DNA of 17,554 nucleotides from Bacillota bacterium (GTDB lineage: Bacteria > Bacillota > Clostridia > Peptostreptococcales > Anaerovoracaceae), in assembly GCA_019420305.1 (NCBI GenBank), contig JAHZHL010000009.1:52133-69686 (forward strand), given 5' to 3'. The notes beneath the pieces are model-generated. The model did no database searches, was not told the DNA's origin, and saw only the letters and a program-made list of their open reading frames with translations. Both the position numbers and the translations under genes were made by a program. Below, piece by piece: positions 6,780 to 13,688 of the stretch (positions within the stretch are counted from its first letter, which is position 1; every line of letters begins with the position of its first letter).

Positions 6780-8268
6780 GCGGTATTATCTGGGAATGGA
6801 TCAGGGCACGACAGGAACGACTACGCTGCTTTTAGACGAAAAATGGAATCTTGTGGCCAGAGGCTACAAGGAGCACAAGCAGCACTATCCGAATCCGGGC
6901 TGGGTTGAGCATGATCCGATGGAAATCTGGGAAGGCGTGCGGGGTTCGATCCGTATGGCTCTCGACATTGCGGGCGCAAGACCCGAGGAAATTGCCTGCA
7001 TCGGAATCGATAATCAGGGCGAGACTGTGATGCTGTGGGACAAGGAAACCGGTGTGCCGGTGTATAATGCTATCGTATGGCAGGACAGGAGAACCGCCAG
7101 GTACGCGGACAGTCTGACAGAGGAATACGGCGGTCAGATTCGGGAAAAGACCGGGCTTATGATCGACGCGTATTTCAGCGCGACAAAAATCAAATGGATT
7201 ATGGAGCATGTGGACGGCGTAAAGGAAAAGATCAAAGAAGGAAAAATTCTGGCGGGAACCCTCGATTCCTGGATTATCTGGAAAATGACCCACGGAAAAG
7301 TCCATATTACCGATGCTTCGACAGCGTCGCGCACCATGCTGATGAACATTCATACAGGAAAGTGGGATCAGGATATTCTGGACATTTTCGGAATTGATAA
7401 AAAGATCTTGCCGGAAATCTGTGATAGCTCCATGATCTACGGAAACACGGATCCTCTCGATTTCTTCGGAGCTTCGATTCCGATTGCGGGTTCAGCGGTC
7501 GATCAGCAGGCGGCGCTGTTCGGTCAGGCATGCTACACGCCGGGATCGATCAAATGTACTTACGGGACCGGCTGCTTTATGCTGATGAATACGGGCGATA
7601 AGCCGGTATACTCAAAGAACGGTCTTCTGACGACAGTGGCGTGGAGTCTGAATAACAAGATGACGTTCGCGCTGGACGGGGGAATTTATATCACCGGAGC
7701 GGCGACACAGTGGCTTCGGGATGGTCTGAAAATTATAAAGGATGCCAGTGAAACCGAACAGATGGCATATGATGCGGGAACAAACGGAGGCGTATATTTT
7801 GTTCCGGCTTTCGCGGGACTTGCGGCGCCTCACTGGGATTCCTACGCGAGAGGTACGATTATCGGCATTACCGGCGGAACCACCAGAGAACAGATTGTGC
7901 GGGCAACGCTGGAAGCGACGGCTTACCAGGTAAAAGACAATCTTGACGTAATGAACCTGGACGCCAGCATTCCCATTCAGATTATGCGGGTAGACGGCGG
8001 CGCGGTGGCAAACCGGTTTCTGATGCAGTTCCAGGCGGATCTTCTGGGGATTCCGGTGGATGTACCGGTGATCAATGATACGACGCCTCTGGGAGCCGCG
8101 TATCTGGCAGCTCTTGGAATCGGAGATTTCAATTCGATTAGCGAACTGGCGAATAACTGGAAACTCGCAAGGCGCTATGAACCGAAGATGAGCGTTGATG
8201 AAAGAGAAACTTTGCTCTACAACTGGCATAAAGCTGTTGAGCGGGCGAAAAACTGGGTTGAAGATTAA
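6772..8268 (+). CDS. Glycerol-kinase-like FGGY family kinase with altered substrate pocket
   Basis: ATP-dependent kinase of the FGGY family, 498 residues, colinear with E. coli GlpK. The phosphate-binding loop is GMDQGTTGTT (8-17). Other motifs are VWQDRR (102-107), DAYFSATKIKW (132-142), DQQAALFGQ (244-252) and TYGTGCFMLMN (263-273). Of the GlpK residues that contact glycerol, the equivalents of Glu84, Trp103, Tyr135, Asp245, Gln246 and Phe270 are present, but Arg83 is replaced: NQRET of GlpK reads NQGET here (Gly83, codon 7018-7020). I therefore do not call it glpK. The start is ATG 6772 (GGAG just upstream), not the longer frame that would begin inside the regulator gene. It overlaps the AraC gene by 8 bases and is followed 27 bases later by an aminotransferase. 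No glycerol facilitator or glycerol-3-phosphate dehydrogenase gene is nearby. Confidence 0.9.
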   Translation: MAKRYYLGMDQGTTGTTTLLLDEKWNLVARGYKEHKQHYPNPGWVEHDPMEIWEGVRGSIRMALDIAGARPEEIACIGIDNQGETVMLWDKETGVPVYNAIVWQDRRTARYADSLTEEYGGQIREKTGLMIDAYFSATKIKWIMEHVDGVKEKIKEGKILAGTLDSWIIWKMTHGKVHITDASTASRTMLMNIHTGKWDQDILDIFGIDKKILPEICDSSMIYGNTDPLDFFGASIPIAGSAVDQQAALFGQACYTPGSIKCTYGTGCFMLMNTGDKPVYSKNGLLTTVAWSLNNKMTFALDGGIYITGAATQWLRDGLKIIKDASETEQMAYDAGTNGGVYFVPAFAGLAAPHWDSYARGTIIGITGGTTREQIVRATLEATAYQVKDNLDVMNLDASIPIQIMRVDGGAVANRFLMQFQADLLGIPVDVPVINDTTPLGAAYLAALGIGDFNSISELANNWKLARRYEPKMSVDERETLLYNWHKAVERAKNWVED

Positions 8269-8295
8269 GTTATAGATTCTGAAAGGAGAGTAAAA

Positions 8296-9378
8296 ATGAG
8301 TAAACCAATGTTGTTCAGTCCGGGACCGGTGATGGTAAAGGACAATGTACGCGAAGCAATGATGCACTATGATATTTGCCACAGAGGCGCGGAGTTTGAA
8401 GCGCTGTTCGCAGACACGGTAAAAAAAGTCAACCAGCTTTTTAAAGCGGACGATTCCTACCAGTCTGTGATTATTTCCGGTTCCGGAACTTCCTCCAATG
8501 AAACGGTGCTGTCCTCTATTTTTAAAGAGGATGAGGCAGTTATGCTGATCCGCAACGGCGTGTTTGGAGAACGGCTCCTGGAAATTATAGAAAAATATCA
8601 GATCCCGCTCGTAGATCTTCCTTTTGAATGGGGGGACTACCCGGATCTGGCAAAGATCGAAGAAGTGATGAAGGAAAATCCTCAGGTGAAAACGGTAGCG
8701 ATGGTATGCCATGAAACTTCCACTGGTATGATTAATCCGGTAAAGGAAGTAGGGGAACTCTGCAAAAAGTACGGAAAGTGGTATTTTGTGGACTGCGTTT
8801 CCGCCGCGGCAGGAGAAAACATTGATATTGTGGATTTCAATATTACGTTTGCCACTTCGGTGGGAGGAAAATGTCTGGGCGCGTTCCCGGGTTCCGCTTA
8901 TATCTGCGGCAAAAAAGAAGCTATGGAAACACTGACTCCGGAAATGGGTAAAAATGTGTACCTGAATCTGGCAAAGCATTATCAGAGCGCGGTAGCTAAG
9001 AATCAGACTCCGAACACTCCGAACGTAAACCTGTTCTGGGCGCTGAACCAGGCGCTGACCAACATCCTGGAGGAAGGCGTGGAACACCAGGTTGCAAGAT
9101 ACAGAGAATGTGCGGAAATCCTGAGAAAAGGCATGCAGGACATGGGACTTAAGCTGCTGCTGTCCGAACATATGGCAAATACCGTAACTTCTGTATTCCT
9201 GCCGGAAGGCAAGGATCTGGATCAGTTCCTGAAAGATATGGAAGAGAGAGGCTATGTTGTTTACAGCGGAAAGGGAAAATATGTAGAAATGGGTATGTTC
9301 CAGGTTGCGAACATGGGTGAGATTTACCCGGATGACTGCAAAAAATTCCTGGAAGTTCTTGCGGACTGCATCAAATAG
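8296..9378 (+). CDS. Class V PLP-dependent aminotransferase (2-aminoethylphosphonate/alanine-glyoxylate transaminase type)
   Basis: Pyridoxal-phosphate enzyme of 360 residues, normal for the family. The N-terminus FSPGPVMV (7-14) and DICHRGAEF (26-34), the SGSGTSSNE turn (61-69) that binds the cofactor phosphate, Asp166 in FVDCVS (pyridine nitrogen contact) and the probable cofactor lysine Lys192 in GGKCLGAFPG are visible. The lysine context KCxxxxPG resembles 2-aminoethylphosphonate:pyruvate transaminase (PhnW) more than alanine-glyoxylate or serine-glyoxylate enzymes. No phosphonatase or phosphonate-biosynthesis gene is nearby, so the substrate is open. It begins at ATG 8296 behind GAAAGGAGAG and is the last gene of the AraC-kinase unit. 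A role on an amino-alkyl phosphate made by the neighbouring kinase is a working hypothesis only. Confidence 0.85.
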   Translation: MSKPMLFSPGPVMVKDNVREAMMHYDICHRGAEFEALFADTVKKVNQLFKADDSYQSVIISGSGTSSNETVLSSIFKEDEAVMLIRNGVFGERLLEIIEKYQIPLVDLPFEWGDYPDLAKIEEVMKENPQVKTVAMVCHETSTGMINPVKEVGELCKKYGKWYFVDCVSAAAGENIDIVDFNITFATSVGGKCLGAFPGSAYICGKKEAMETLTPEMGKNVYLNLAKHYQSAVAKNQTPNTPNVNLFWALNQALTNILEEGVEHQVARYRECAEILRKGMQDMGLKLLLSEHMANTVTSVFLPEGKDLDQFLKDMEERGYVVYSGKGKYVEMGMFQVANMGEIYPDDCKKFLEVLADCIK

Positions 9379-9419
9379 AAAACAGCAGAAAGATACACCT
9401 GAAAAATGATACAACCTGA

Positions 9420-9458
9420 AAAAACGGGCTTTGCGCGACAGCGCGCGGGCCCGTTTTT
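9420..9458. terminator. Bidirectional terminator between convergent genes
   Basis: A 10-bp outer stem (9420-9429 with 9449-9458), AAAAACGGGC against GCCCGTTTTT, encloses a GC-rich inner segment that can form its own GCGC stem. The A tract on one side and T tract on the other let it stop transcription in both directions. It lies 41 bases after the aminotransferase stop and 11 bases beyond the end of the minus-strand phosphatase gene. Confidence 0.88.
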
Positions 9459-9469
9459 CAGTGGGATAT

Positions 9470-10255
9470 TTACAATTTGTGAAATTCCGGCTTTCTCCGG
9501 CGGAAGGTACACTGATAGCGGAAGCCCAGCTTTTCCGCGAGAGCAAAGGCTTCCTCGAAATGATCCTGAAAATGATCCGGATCATGAGAGTCGGAACCAA
9601 AGGTGAGAATTTCGCCTCCCAGCTGTCTGTACAGCTTCAGCACTTCCTCACGGGGCAGCCAGGTGCCGGTACCGTATTTGAAACTGGATGTGTTGATTTC
9701 CAGTCCTTTTCCATCGTAAATAATTGTCTTGAGCGTATCCTCGATAATGTCCATGTATGGGCGGTAATCATAGAGGGTTCCGATATAGCGGTCAATGAGC
9801 GTCAGATGCCCGGCAATATCGTAATCCTTGTACTGTTTAAAGCAGCGGTTGATATACGTGTAAAACTGTTCCAGCACAGCGGGACCGTCCGCTTTTGAAA
9901 AATCAAAACGATAAAGATCTGCTTTCCCGATGCAGTGAAACGAGCCGATAATGAAATCATAGGGAAAATCCTGAACTGCGCGGCGGCATTCGTCAAATTC
10001 ACTTTCCATGATTCCAATTTCCATTCCTTTGACAATGGTTATTTTTCCTTTATATTCTGTTTCCGCGCGGTTGAGCGCCTCATAGTAGTCCTCGAAATCC
10101 AGCGTGAAAGGAAATTCGGGGTCTTCGTAGCCCGGATCGTAATGATCGGTAATTGCCAGTTCCTGGATGCCGCGGGCGATTGCGCCTTCAATCATCTCCT
10201 CCATGGGAACGTCGCAGTCATCCGAAAACGCGGTATGTGTGTGGTAATCGTACAT
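9470..10255 (-). CDS. hisJ: Histidinol-phosphatase (PHP family)
   Basis: Metal-dependent phosphatase of the PHP family, 261 residues, of the HisJ/HisK type that removes phosphate from histidinol phosphate in the last-but-one phase of histidine synthesis. Metal ligands visible in order are HTH (5-7), ITDHYD (35-40) with Asp37 and His38, GMEIG with Glu79, GSFHC with His107, GHL with His150 and the terminal SDSH (221-224). The order and spacing match the family. It starts at ATG 10253-10255 on the minus strand, with an AAAGGA ribosome site about 12 bases upstream. It stands alone, without other his genes in the window, so a different phosphoester substrate cannot be excluded. It is convergent with the aminotransferase gene and shares its terminator. 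Confidence 0.88.
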   Translation of the reverse strand: MYDYHTHTAFSDDCDVPMEEMIEGAIARGIQELAITDHYDPGYEDPEFPFTLDFEDYYEALNRAETEYKGKITIVKGMEIGIMESEFDECRRAVQDFPYDFIIGSFHCIGKADLYRFDFSKADGPAVLEQFYTYINRCFKQYKDYDIAGHLTLIDRYIGTLYDYRPYMDIIEDTLKTIIYDGKGLEINTSSFKYGTGTWLPREEVLKLYRQLGGEILTFGSDSHDPDHFQDHFEEAFALAEKLGFRYQCTFRRRKPEFHKL

Positions 10256-10339
10256 TTCTAAGTTTATCCTTTCTAATAGCGAGCATGGTTCGAAACCGAT
10301 TTTTGAAAGCAGGGCGGCAGGTCGCCGCTTCCCTTTCTG

Positions 10340-10368
10340 ATTTTGCCATAAACCGCGGAAAGATTCAA
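10340..10368 (-). promoter_or_regulatory. Possible promoter of the histidinol-phosphatase gene
   Basis: Reading the minus strand, TTGAAT (10368-10363) and CAAAAT (10345-10340) are 17 bases apart, and TG precedes the -10 in the extended position. The start would fall near 10333, giving a leader of about 78 bases that includes a small GCGGC/GCCGC hairpin (10314-10328). Each hexamer matches four of six bases, so this is a moderate call. Confidence 0.4.
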
Positions 10369-10391
10369 GAACCTGCTTCTGAAAAGGGAGA

Positions 10392-10419
10392 CATATTCTC
10401 GGGAGGGGGTTAATAAAAT
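10392..10419 (+). promoter_or_regulatory. Sigma-E-like sporulation promoter of yqfC-yqfD
   Basis: CATATT (10392-10397) and AATAAAAT (10412-10419) are separated by 14 bases. The mother-cell sigma-E consensus is approximately an ATATT-type -35 and CATACAAT -10 with this spacing; here the -10 agrees in six of eight positions. A sigma-A reading would have a good TAAAAT but no -35. The genes downstream, yqfC and yqfD, belong to the sigma-E regulon in Bacillus subtilis, which supports the reading. The ribosome site AAGGAGG (10433-10439) follows. Confidence 0.55.
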
Positions 10420-10443
10420 AGAAGGAAGTGAGAAGGAGGCACT

Positions 10444-10707
10444 ATGACCATTAAAGACGAATTGCTGTTTGATTTTGCCGTCAATATGCCCAGAGTTCTG
10501 CTCAGCGGGAATACGGTGATCTTGGATCATGTGAAAAAACTGGTGCTGCTGTCCGGCGATCAGATTATCGTGAGTCATGGACAGCGTTTTACGTCTGTCA
10601 GGGGAAAGGGTCTGAAAATAAAAGAACTCAGGGATGAAAGGATGCTGATAACCGGTGATGTGGAACAATTCCAGTTTTACGGAACATTACAGGAAGATAA
10701 AGATTGA
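10444..10707 (+). CDS. yqfC: Sporulation protein YqfC (YabP/YqfC family)
   Basis: Small protein of 87 residues in the YabP/YqfC family. Family features are the central DHVKKLVLLSGDQIIVSHG segment (28-46) and the C-terminal GDVEQFQFYG (71-80). In Bacillus the gene is expressed in the mother cell under sigma-E; its biochemical role is unknown, although it is co-conserved with YqfD. The start is ATG 10444 behind AAGGAGG. Its last 50 bases overlap the start of yqfD, which links translation of the two. A sigma-E-like promoter precedes it. Confidence 0.9.
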   Translation: MTIKDELLFDFAVNMPRVLLSGNTVILDHVKKLVLLSGDQIIVSHGQRFTSVRGKGLKIKELRDERMLITGDVEQFQFYGTLQEDKD

Positions 10708-11890
10708 GGGATTTCAGCTGGATAAACTGCTGGACCGCTGTCTCCGGGAACGGATTCAGCTTCGGGGAATTACCTTTGCCGGCAATTTGGAACTGACCCT
10801 GTATGTGAGCGCGCGGGACTTCCGCAGACTGAAAAAACTGGCAGGAAGCCGCTACCGGATTACCGTTCTCAAAGAGGGCGGCGGACGTCACTGGATCCAG
10901 ACGATCCGCAAACGGAAGATTACGGTTCTGGGAATCCTCCTTTTCGCGGCTTTTCTCTATTATCAGAGCCTGTTTGTTGTTGAGGTTCGTATTGACGGTT
11001 ACGAAAGGATCGGTGAAGCGGATCTCCGCCAGACGCTGGCGGAAGCCGGGCTTTATGAAGGTTGTAAAAAAAATCTGGACGTGAATAAAATCAAAATTCA
11101 TCTTTATGAAGAATACGAAACCATCTCCTGGGCAGGTATTTCCCTAGACGGAAACCTGGCGAGGGTTACAATCGCGGAGGGAGCAAATCCGATCGAAGAG
11201 AAGCCGGAAAAGGTGGAAGAAAAAAAGCCGTGCAATATTGTGGCGGATAAAGCCGGGTATATCAGTCGGGTTATTCCGGAAGAGGGACTTCGGGCTGTGG
11301 AAGACGGAGCGTATGTAAAAAAAGGCGATATTCTGATTACCGGAAAGGTACCGTTGAACAGTACCGCTTACGGCACGGACGCGGAAAACCGGACGGAAAC
11401 TTATGTCCACGCGGCAGGAAGCGTGGAGGCAAAGATCCCGCAGAGAGTCCGCTTTTTCGCGGAAAAATACCAGCGAATCAAAAAGGAGACCGGACACGTT
11501 CTCCCGGGAATCGCGGTGAACGGGCATAATCTCGCGAAAGCGATCAATACCTATGAGACGTCGGTGATCGAGACAAAGAATCTGCTCAACATTGTCAAAC
11601 CGTTTCGGCTGAAAGTGGATTTGGTGCAGGTAAAAGAGGTAACGATACGTCAGCGGGAAGTCAAAAACGCGGAACTGAAAAAGGCGGCCAACGCGCAGGC
11701 CCGCCGGTATGTGAAAGAAAATTTACCGGAAAATACACAAATACTAAATAAAAGTTTGAATTTTTCCCGGGAAAAAAATATAATAGCTATAGGTGTAACA
11801 TTAGAAACCCTGCAGAAAATAGGAATAGAAGAGGAGATTGTAGTTGATAAGCAACGAGACGGAAAGCATAAGAAGGATCGCGATCAGTGA
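10658..11890 (+). CDS. yqfD: Sporulation protein YqfD
   Basis: Membrane-anchored sporulation protein of 410 residues (family length about 400). An N-terminal soluble part (1-80) with KIKIEGFQLDKLLDRC is followed by one transmembrane helix (about 88-108, TVLGILLFAAFLYYQSLFVV), then a segment VEVRIDGYERI resembling a POTRA/FtsQ-type fold, and a long basic extracytoplasmic region. I take ATG 10658 as the start; GTG 10655 is three bases earlier and cannot be excluded. Either way the gene overlaps yqfC by about 50 bases. Its 3' end overlaps phoH by 47 bases and contains an apparent sigma-A promoter. Function is known only genetically, as a sporulation gene of the sigma-E regulon. Confidence 0.9.
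   Translation: MWNNSSFTEHYRKIKIEGFQLDKLLDRCLRERIQLRGITFAGNLELTLYVSARDFRRLKKLAGSRYRITVLKEGGGRHWIQTIRKRKITVLGILLFAAFLYYQSLFVVEVRIDGYERIGEADLRQTLAEAGLYEGCKKNLDVNKIKIHLYEEYETISWAGISLDGNLARVTIAEGANPIEEKPEKVEEKKPCNIVADKAGYISRVIPEEGLRAVEDGAYVKKGDILITGKVPLNSTAYGTDAENRTETYVHAAGSVEAKIPQRVRFFAEKYQRIKKETGHVLPGIAVNGHNLAKAINTYETSVIETKNLLNIVKPFRLKVDLVQVKEVTIRQREVKNAELKKAANAQARRYVKENLPENTQILNKSLNFSREKNIIAIGVTLETLQKIGIEEEIVVDKQRDGKHKKDRDQ
11756..11784 (+). promoter_or_regulatory. Sigma-A promoter inside yqfD, driving phoH and downstream genes
   Basis: TTGAAT (11756-11761) and a perfect TATAAT (11779-11784) are exactly 17 bases apart. Transcription would start near 11791, about 53 bases before the phoH start. 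The spacer contains a 16-bp perfect palindrome (11761-11776, TTTTT-CCCGGG-AAAAA) that could be an operator. The segment is more AT-rich than the coding sequence around it. Confidence 0.72.
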
Positions 11891-12833
11891 AGCGATTGAC
11901 CGCGGCGAACTGTTCGGCACGCTGGACGGTAATATCCGTATTCTGAAAGAAAACCTGGATGTGGATATTATGCAGAGAGATAATGAACTGATTCTGCGAG
12001 GCAAGGACGCCCGGTGCGCGGAGGCGATCTTTCAGGAACTGATGGAAATCATAGAGGGCGGCGAAAAACTGGATGAACAGAAGATCAATTATGTGATTGC
12101 GCTGAAGGATGAAGGACTTTCCTATGAGGAAAGTAAGGTGAGCAGGGATATTATCTGTTTTACGCATAAAGGAAAACCCCTGCGCCCTAAAACACTGGGA
12201 CAGAAACGATATGTGCAGAGTATACGGAAACGGGACATTGTCTTTGGCATCGGACCGGCGGGAACCGGGAAGACTTATATTGCAGTTGCCATGGCTGTCC
12301 ACGCGTTTAAAAATAAGGAAGTACAGAAGATTATCCTGACACGCCCCGCGGTAGAGGCAGGGGAACGTTTAGGATTTCTTCCCGGAGATATGCAGGAAAA
12401 AGTGGATCCGTATCTGCGTCCTCTTTACGATGCCCTCTACGACGTTCTGGGAAGAGAAAGCGCGCTGCGGCTGAAAGAAAAAGAGGCGATCGAAGTTGTG
12501 CCTCTTGCCTACATGCGGGGAAGGACGCTGGACAACTCGTTCATTATTCTGGATGAGGCGCAGAATACGACGAGAGAGCAGATGAAGATGTTTCTGACCC
12601 GGATGGGTTTCGGATCGAAGATTGTTGTGACCGGGGATGTAACTCAGGTGGATCTCCCCAGGGGCAAAAAATCAGGACTCTTGGAAGCCGCTAAAATTCT
12701 GAAAAACGTAAAGGGGATTGATTTTTGTTATCTGAAGGATGTAGACGTTGTGCGGCACGAGCTGGTTAAGAAGATTATCGGGGCATATGATAAGTATTAT
12801 CAGGCTCACCCGTATGAGGAGGATAAGGAATGA
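11844..12833 (+). CDS. phoH: PhoH-like ATPase
   Basis: Cytosolic P-loop ATPase of 329 residues in the PhoH (PhoL/YbeZ) family. The N-terminal part contains a KH-like/PhoH-specific region, and the ATPase core has GPAGTGKT (137-144, Walker A), RPAVEAGE (167-174) and FIILDEAQN (233-241, Walker B). It is genetically tied to YbeY and rRNA maturation, and here it sits directly before ybeY with a 4-base ATGA overlap. The start is TTG 11844, supported by GAGGAG at 11831-11836, seven bases upstream; no ATG or GTG gives a better start. The gene begins 47 bases inside yqfD. An internal sigma-A promoter lies about 60 bases upstream of the start. Confidence 0.94.
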   Translation: MISNETESIRRIAISEAIDRGELFGTLDGNIRILKENLDVDIMQRDNELILRGKDARCAEAIFQELMEIIEGGEKLDEQKINYVIALKDEGLSYEESKVSRDIICFTHKGKPLRPKTLGQKRYVQSIRKRDIVFGIGPAGTGKTYIAVAMAVHAFKNKEVQKIILTRPAVEAGERLGFLPGDMQEKVDPYLRPLYDALYDVLGRESALRLKEKEAIEVVPLAYMRGRTLDNSFIILDEAQNTTREQMKMFLTRMGFGSKIVVTGDVTQVDLPRGKKSGLLEAAKILKNVKGIDFCYLKDVDVVRHELVKKIIGAYDKYYQAHPYEEDKE

Positions 12834-13312
12834 AGATTTTATACGACGCGTCGGAAGGGGCCGGGGTTCTGGAAGAGGAACTGCTTAAGACGCTGGAAAA
12901 GGCAGCGTCTTTGTGTGTAGAGTCTGAGGGTATAGATCCAGAGCGGACGGAAGTGAGCCTGACCTTTGTAAGCGGTGAAGAAATTCAAACCTTGAATCGG
13001 GATTACCGAGGGGTGGATCGGGTTACGGATGTCCTGTCTTTTCCTCAATACGAGGATATAAGGGAGCTTCCACAGGAAGGAGATATTCCCATCGGCGATG
13101 TGGTGATCTGCCTTCAGACGGTTCGTGAGCAGGCGTGTGAATTCGGCCATTCGCAGGAAAGGGAGCTGATGTATCTGTTTGTCCACAGCATCTGCCATCT
13201 GCTGGGTTACGATCATATGGAAGAAGAGGACAAGAAGGAAATGCGGGCAAAAGAAGAGGATGTGATGAAGCGGCTGGGTCTGGAAAGGGAGAGTTATGAA
13301 AGCGGAATATAA
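12830..13312 (+). CDS. ybeY: Endoribonuclease YbeY
   Basis: Single-strand-specific zinc endoribonuclease involved in 16S rRNA 3' maturation and ribosome quality control. It has 160 residues. The metal motif is HSICHLLGYDH (119-129), with histidines 119, 123 and 129, the H-x3-H-x5-H signature. The segment RVTDVLSFP (64-72) and IGDVVIC (88-94) are also diagnostic. It is coupled to phoH by an ATGA overlap and overlaps the cytidine deaminase gene by 17 bases at its 3' end. Confidence 0.96.
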   Translation: MKILYDASEGAGVLEEELLKTLEKAASLCVESEGIDPERTEVSLTFVSGEEIQTLNRDYRGVDRVTDVLSFPQYEDIRELPQEGDIPIGDVVICLQTVREQACEFGHSQERELMYLFVHSICHLLGYDHMEEEDKKEMRAKEEDVMKRLGLERESYESGI

Positions 13313-13688
13313 AGACTTGTACCGGAAAGCGGATGCGGCGAAAAAGAACGCTTATACACCCTTTTCGCATTTTCAGGTTGGAGCCGCGCTGCTTGCGAAA
13401 GATGGGACTGTGTTCACGGGAGTGAACATCGAGAATTCTTCTTACGGCGCGACTATCTGCGCGGAGCGAACCGCCTTTGTGAAGGCGATTTCTGAAGGCT
13501 ACCGGGACTTTCAGGCTATCGCTATCGCTTCCAGTGGAGGCGAAGCTCTGCCTTGCGGGATCTGCAGGCAGTTTATGTACGAATTCAGTCCGGAAGTGGA
13601 TGTTATTACAGGAAAAGATGAAAACAGCCTGAGGGTGCAGTCTTTAAACCGGCTGCTTCCGGAAGGCTTTCGATTGGAGACAGAATGA
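13296..13688 (+). CDS. cdd: Cytidine deaminase
   Basis: Deaminates cytidine and deoxycytidine to uridine and deoxyuridine in pyrimidine salvage. It has 130 residues, typical of the homotetrameric form. The zinc site is C55-A-E57-R, with the catalytic glutamate, and P-C87-G-I-C90-R. The substrate segment NIENSSYGATICAER is complete. The start ATG 13296 lies within the last codons of ybeY, with AAGGGAGAG upstream; the end overlaps era as ATGA. In B. subtilis cdd also precedes era, so the position is conserved. Confidence 0.95.
   Translation: MKAEYKDLYRKADAAKKNAYTPFSHFQVGAALLAKDGTVFTGVNIENSSYGATICAERTAFVKAISEGYRDFQAIAIASSGGEALPCGICRQFMYEFSPEVDVITGKDENSLRVQSLNRLLPEGFRLETE

Noticed and set aside
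9392..9424. Imperfect tandem repeat GATACACCTGAAAAAT / GATACAACCTGAAAAAA
   Set aside because: Two short A-rich copies between a stop codon and a terminator, with no sign of function; the second copy merges with the terminator A tract.
7612..9600. 662-codon open frame on the minus strand
   Set aside because: It lies antisense across the kinase, the aminotransferase, the bidirectional terminator and part of the phosphatase gene. Its product is rich in His, Arg, Phe and Ser with no recognisable domain, and the genes on the other strands have clear motifs. It is a codon-bias shadow.
9431..9898. 155-codon plus-strand frame antisense to the histidinol-phosphatase gene
   Set aside because: It begins inside the bidirectional terminator and covers a gene with complete PHP motifs on the other strand.
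10314..10328. GCGGC/GCCGC hairpin between the divergent hisJ and yqfC genes
   Set aside because: No T tract on either strand, so not a terminator; too small to call a regulatory leader element.
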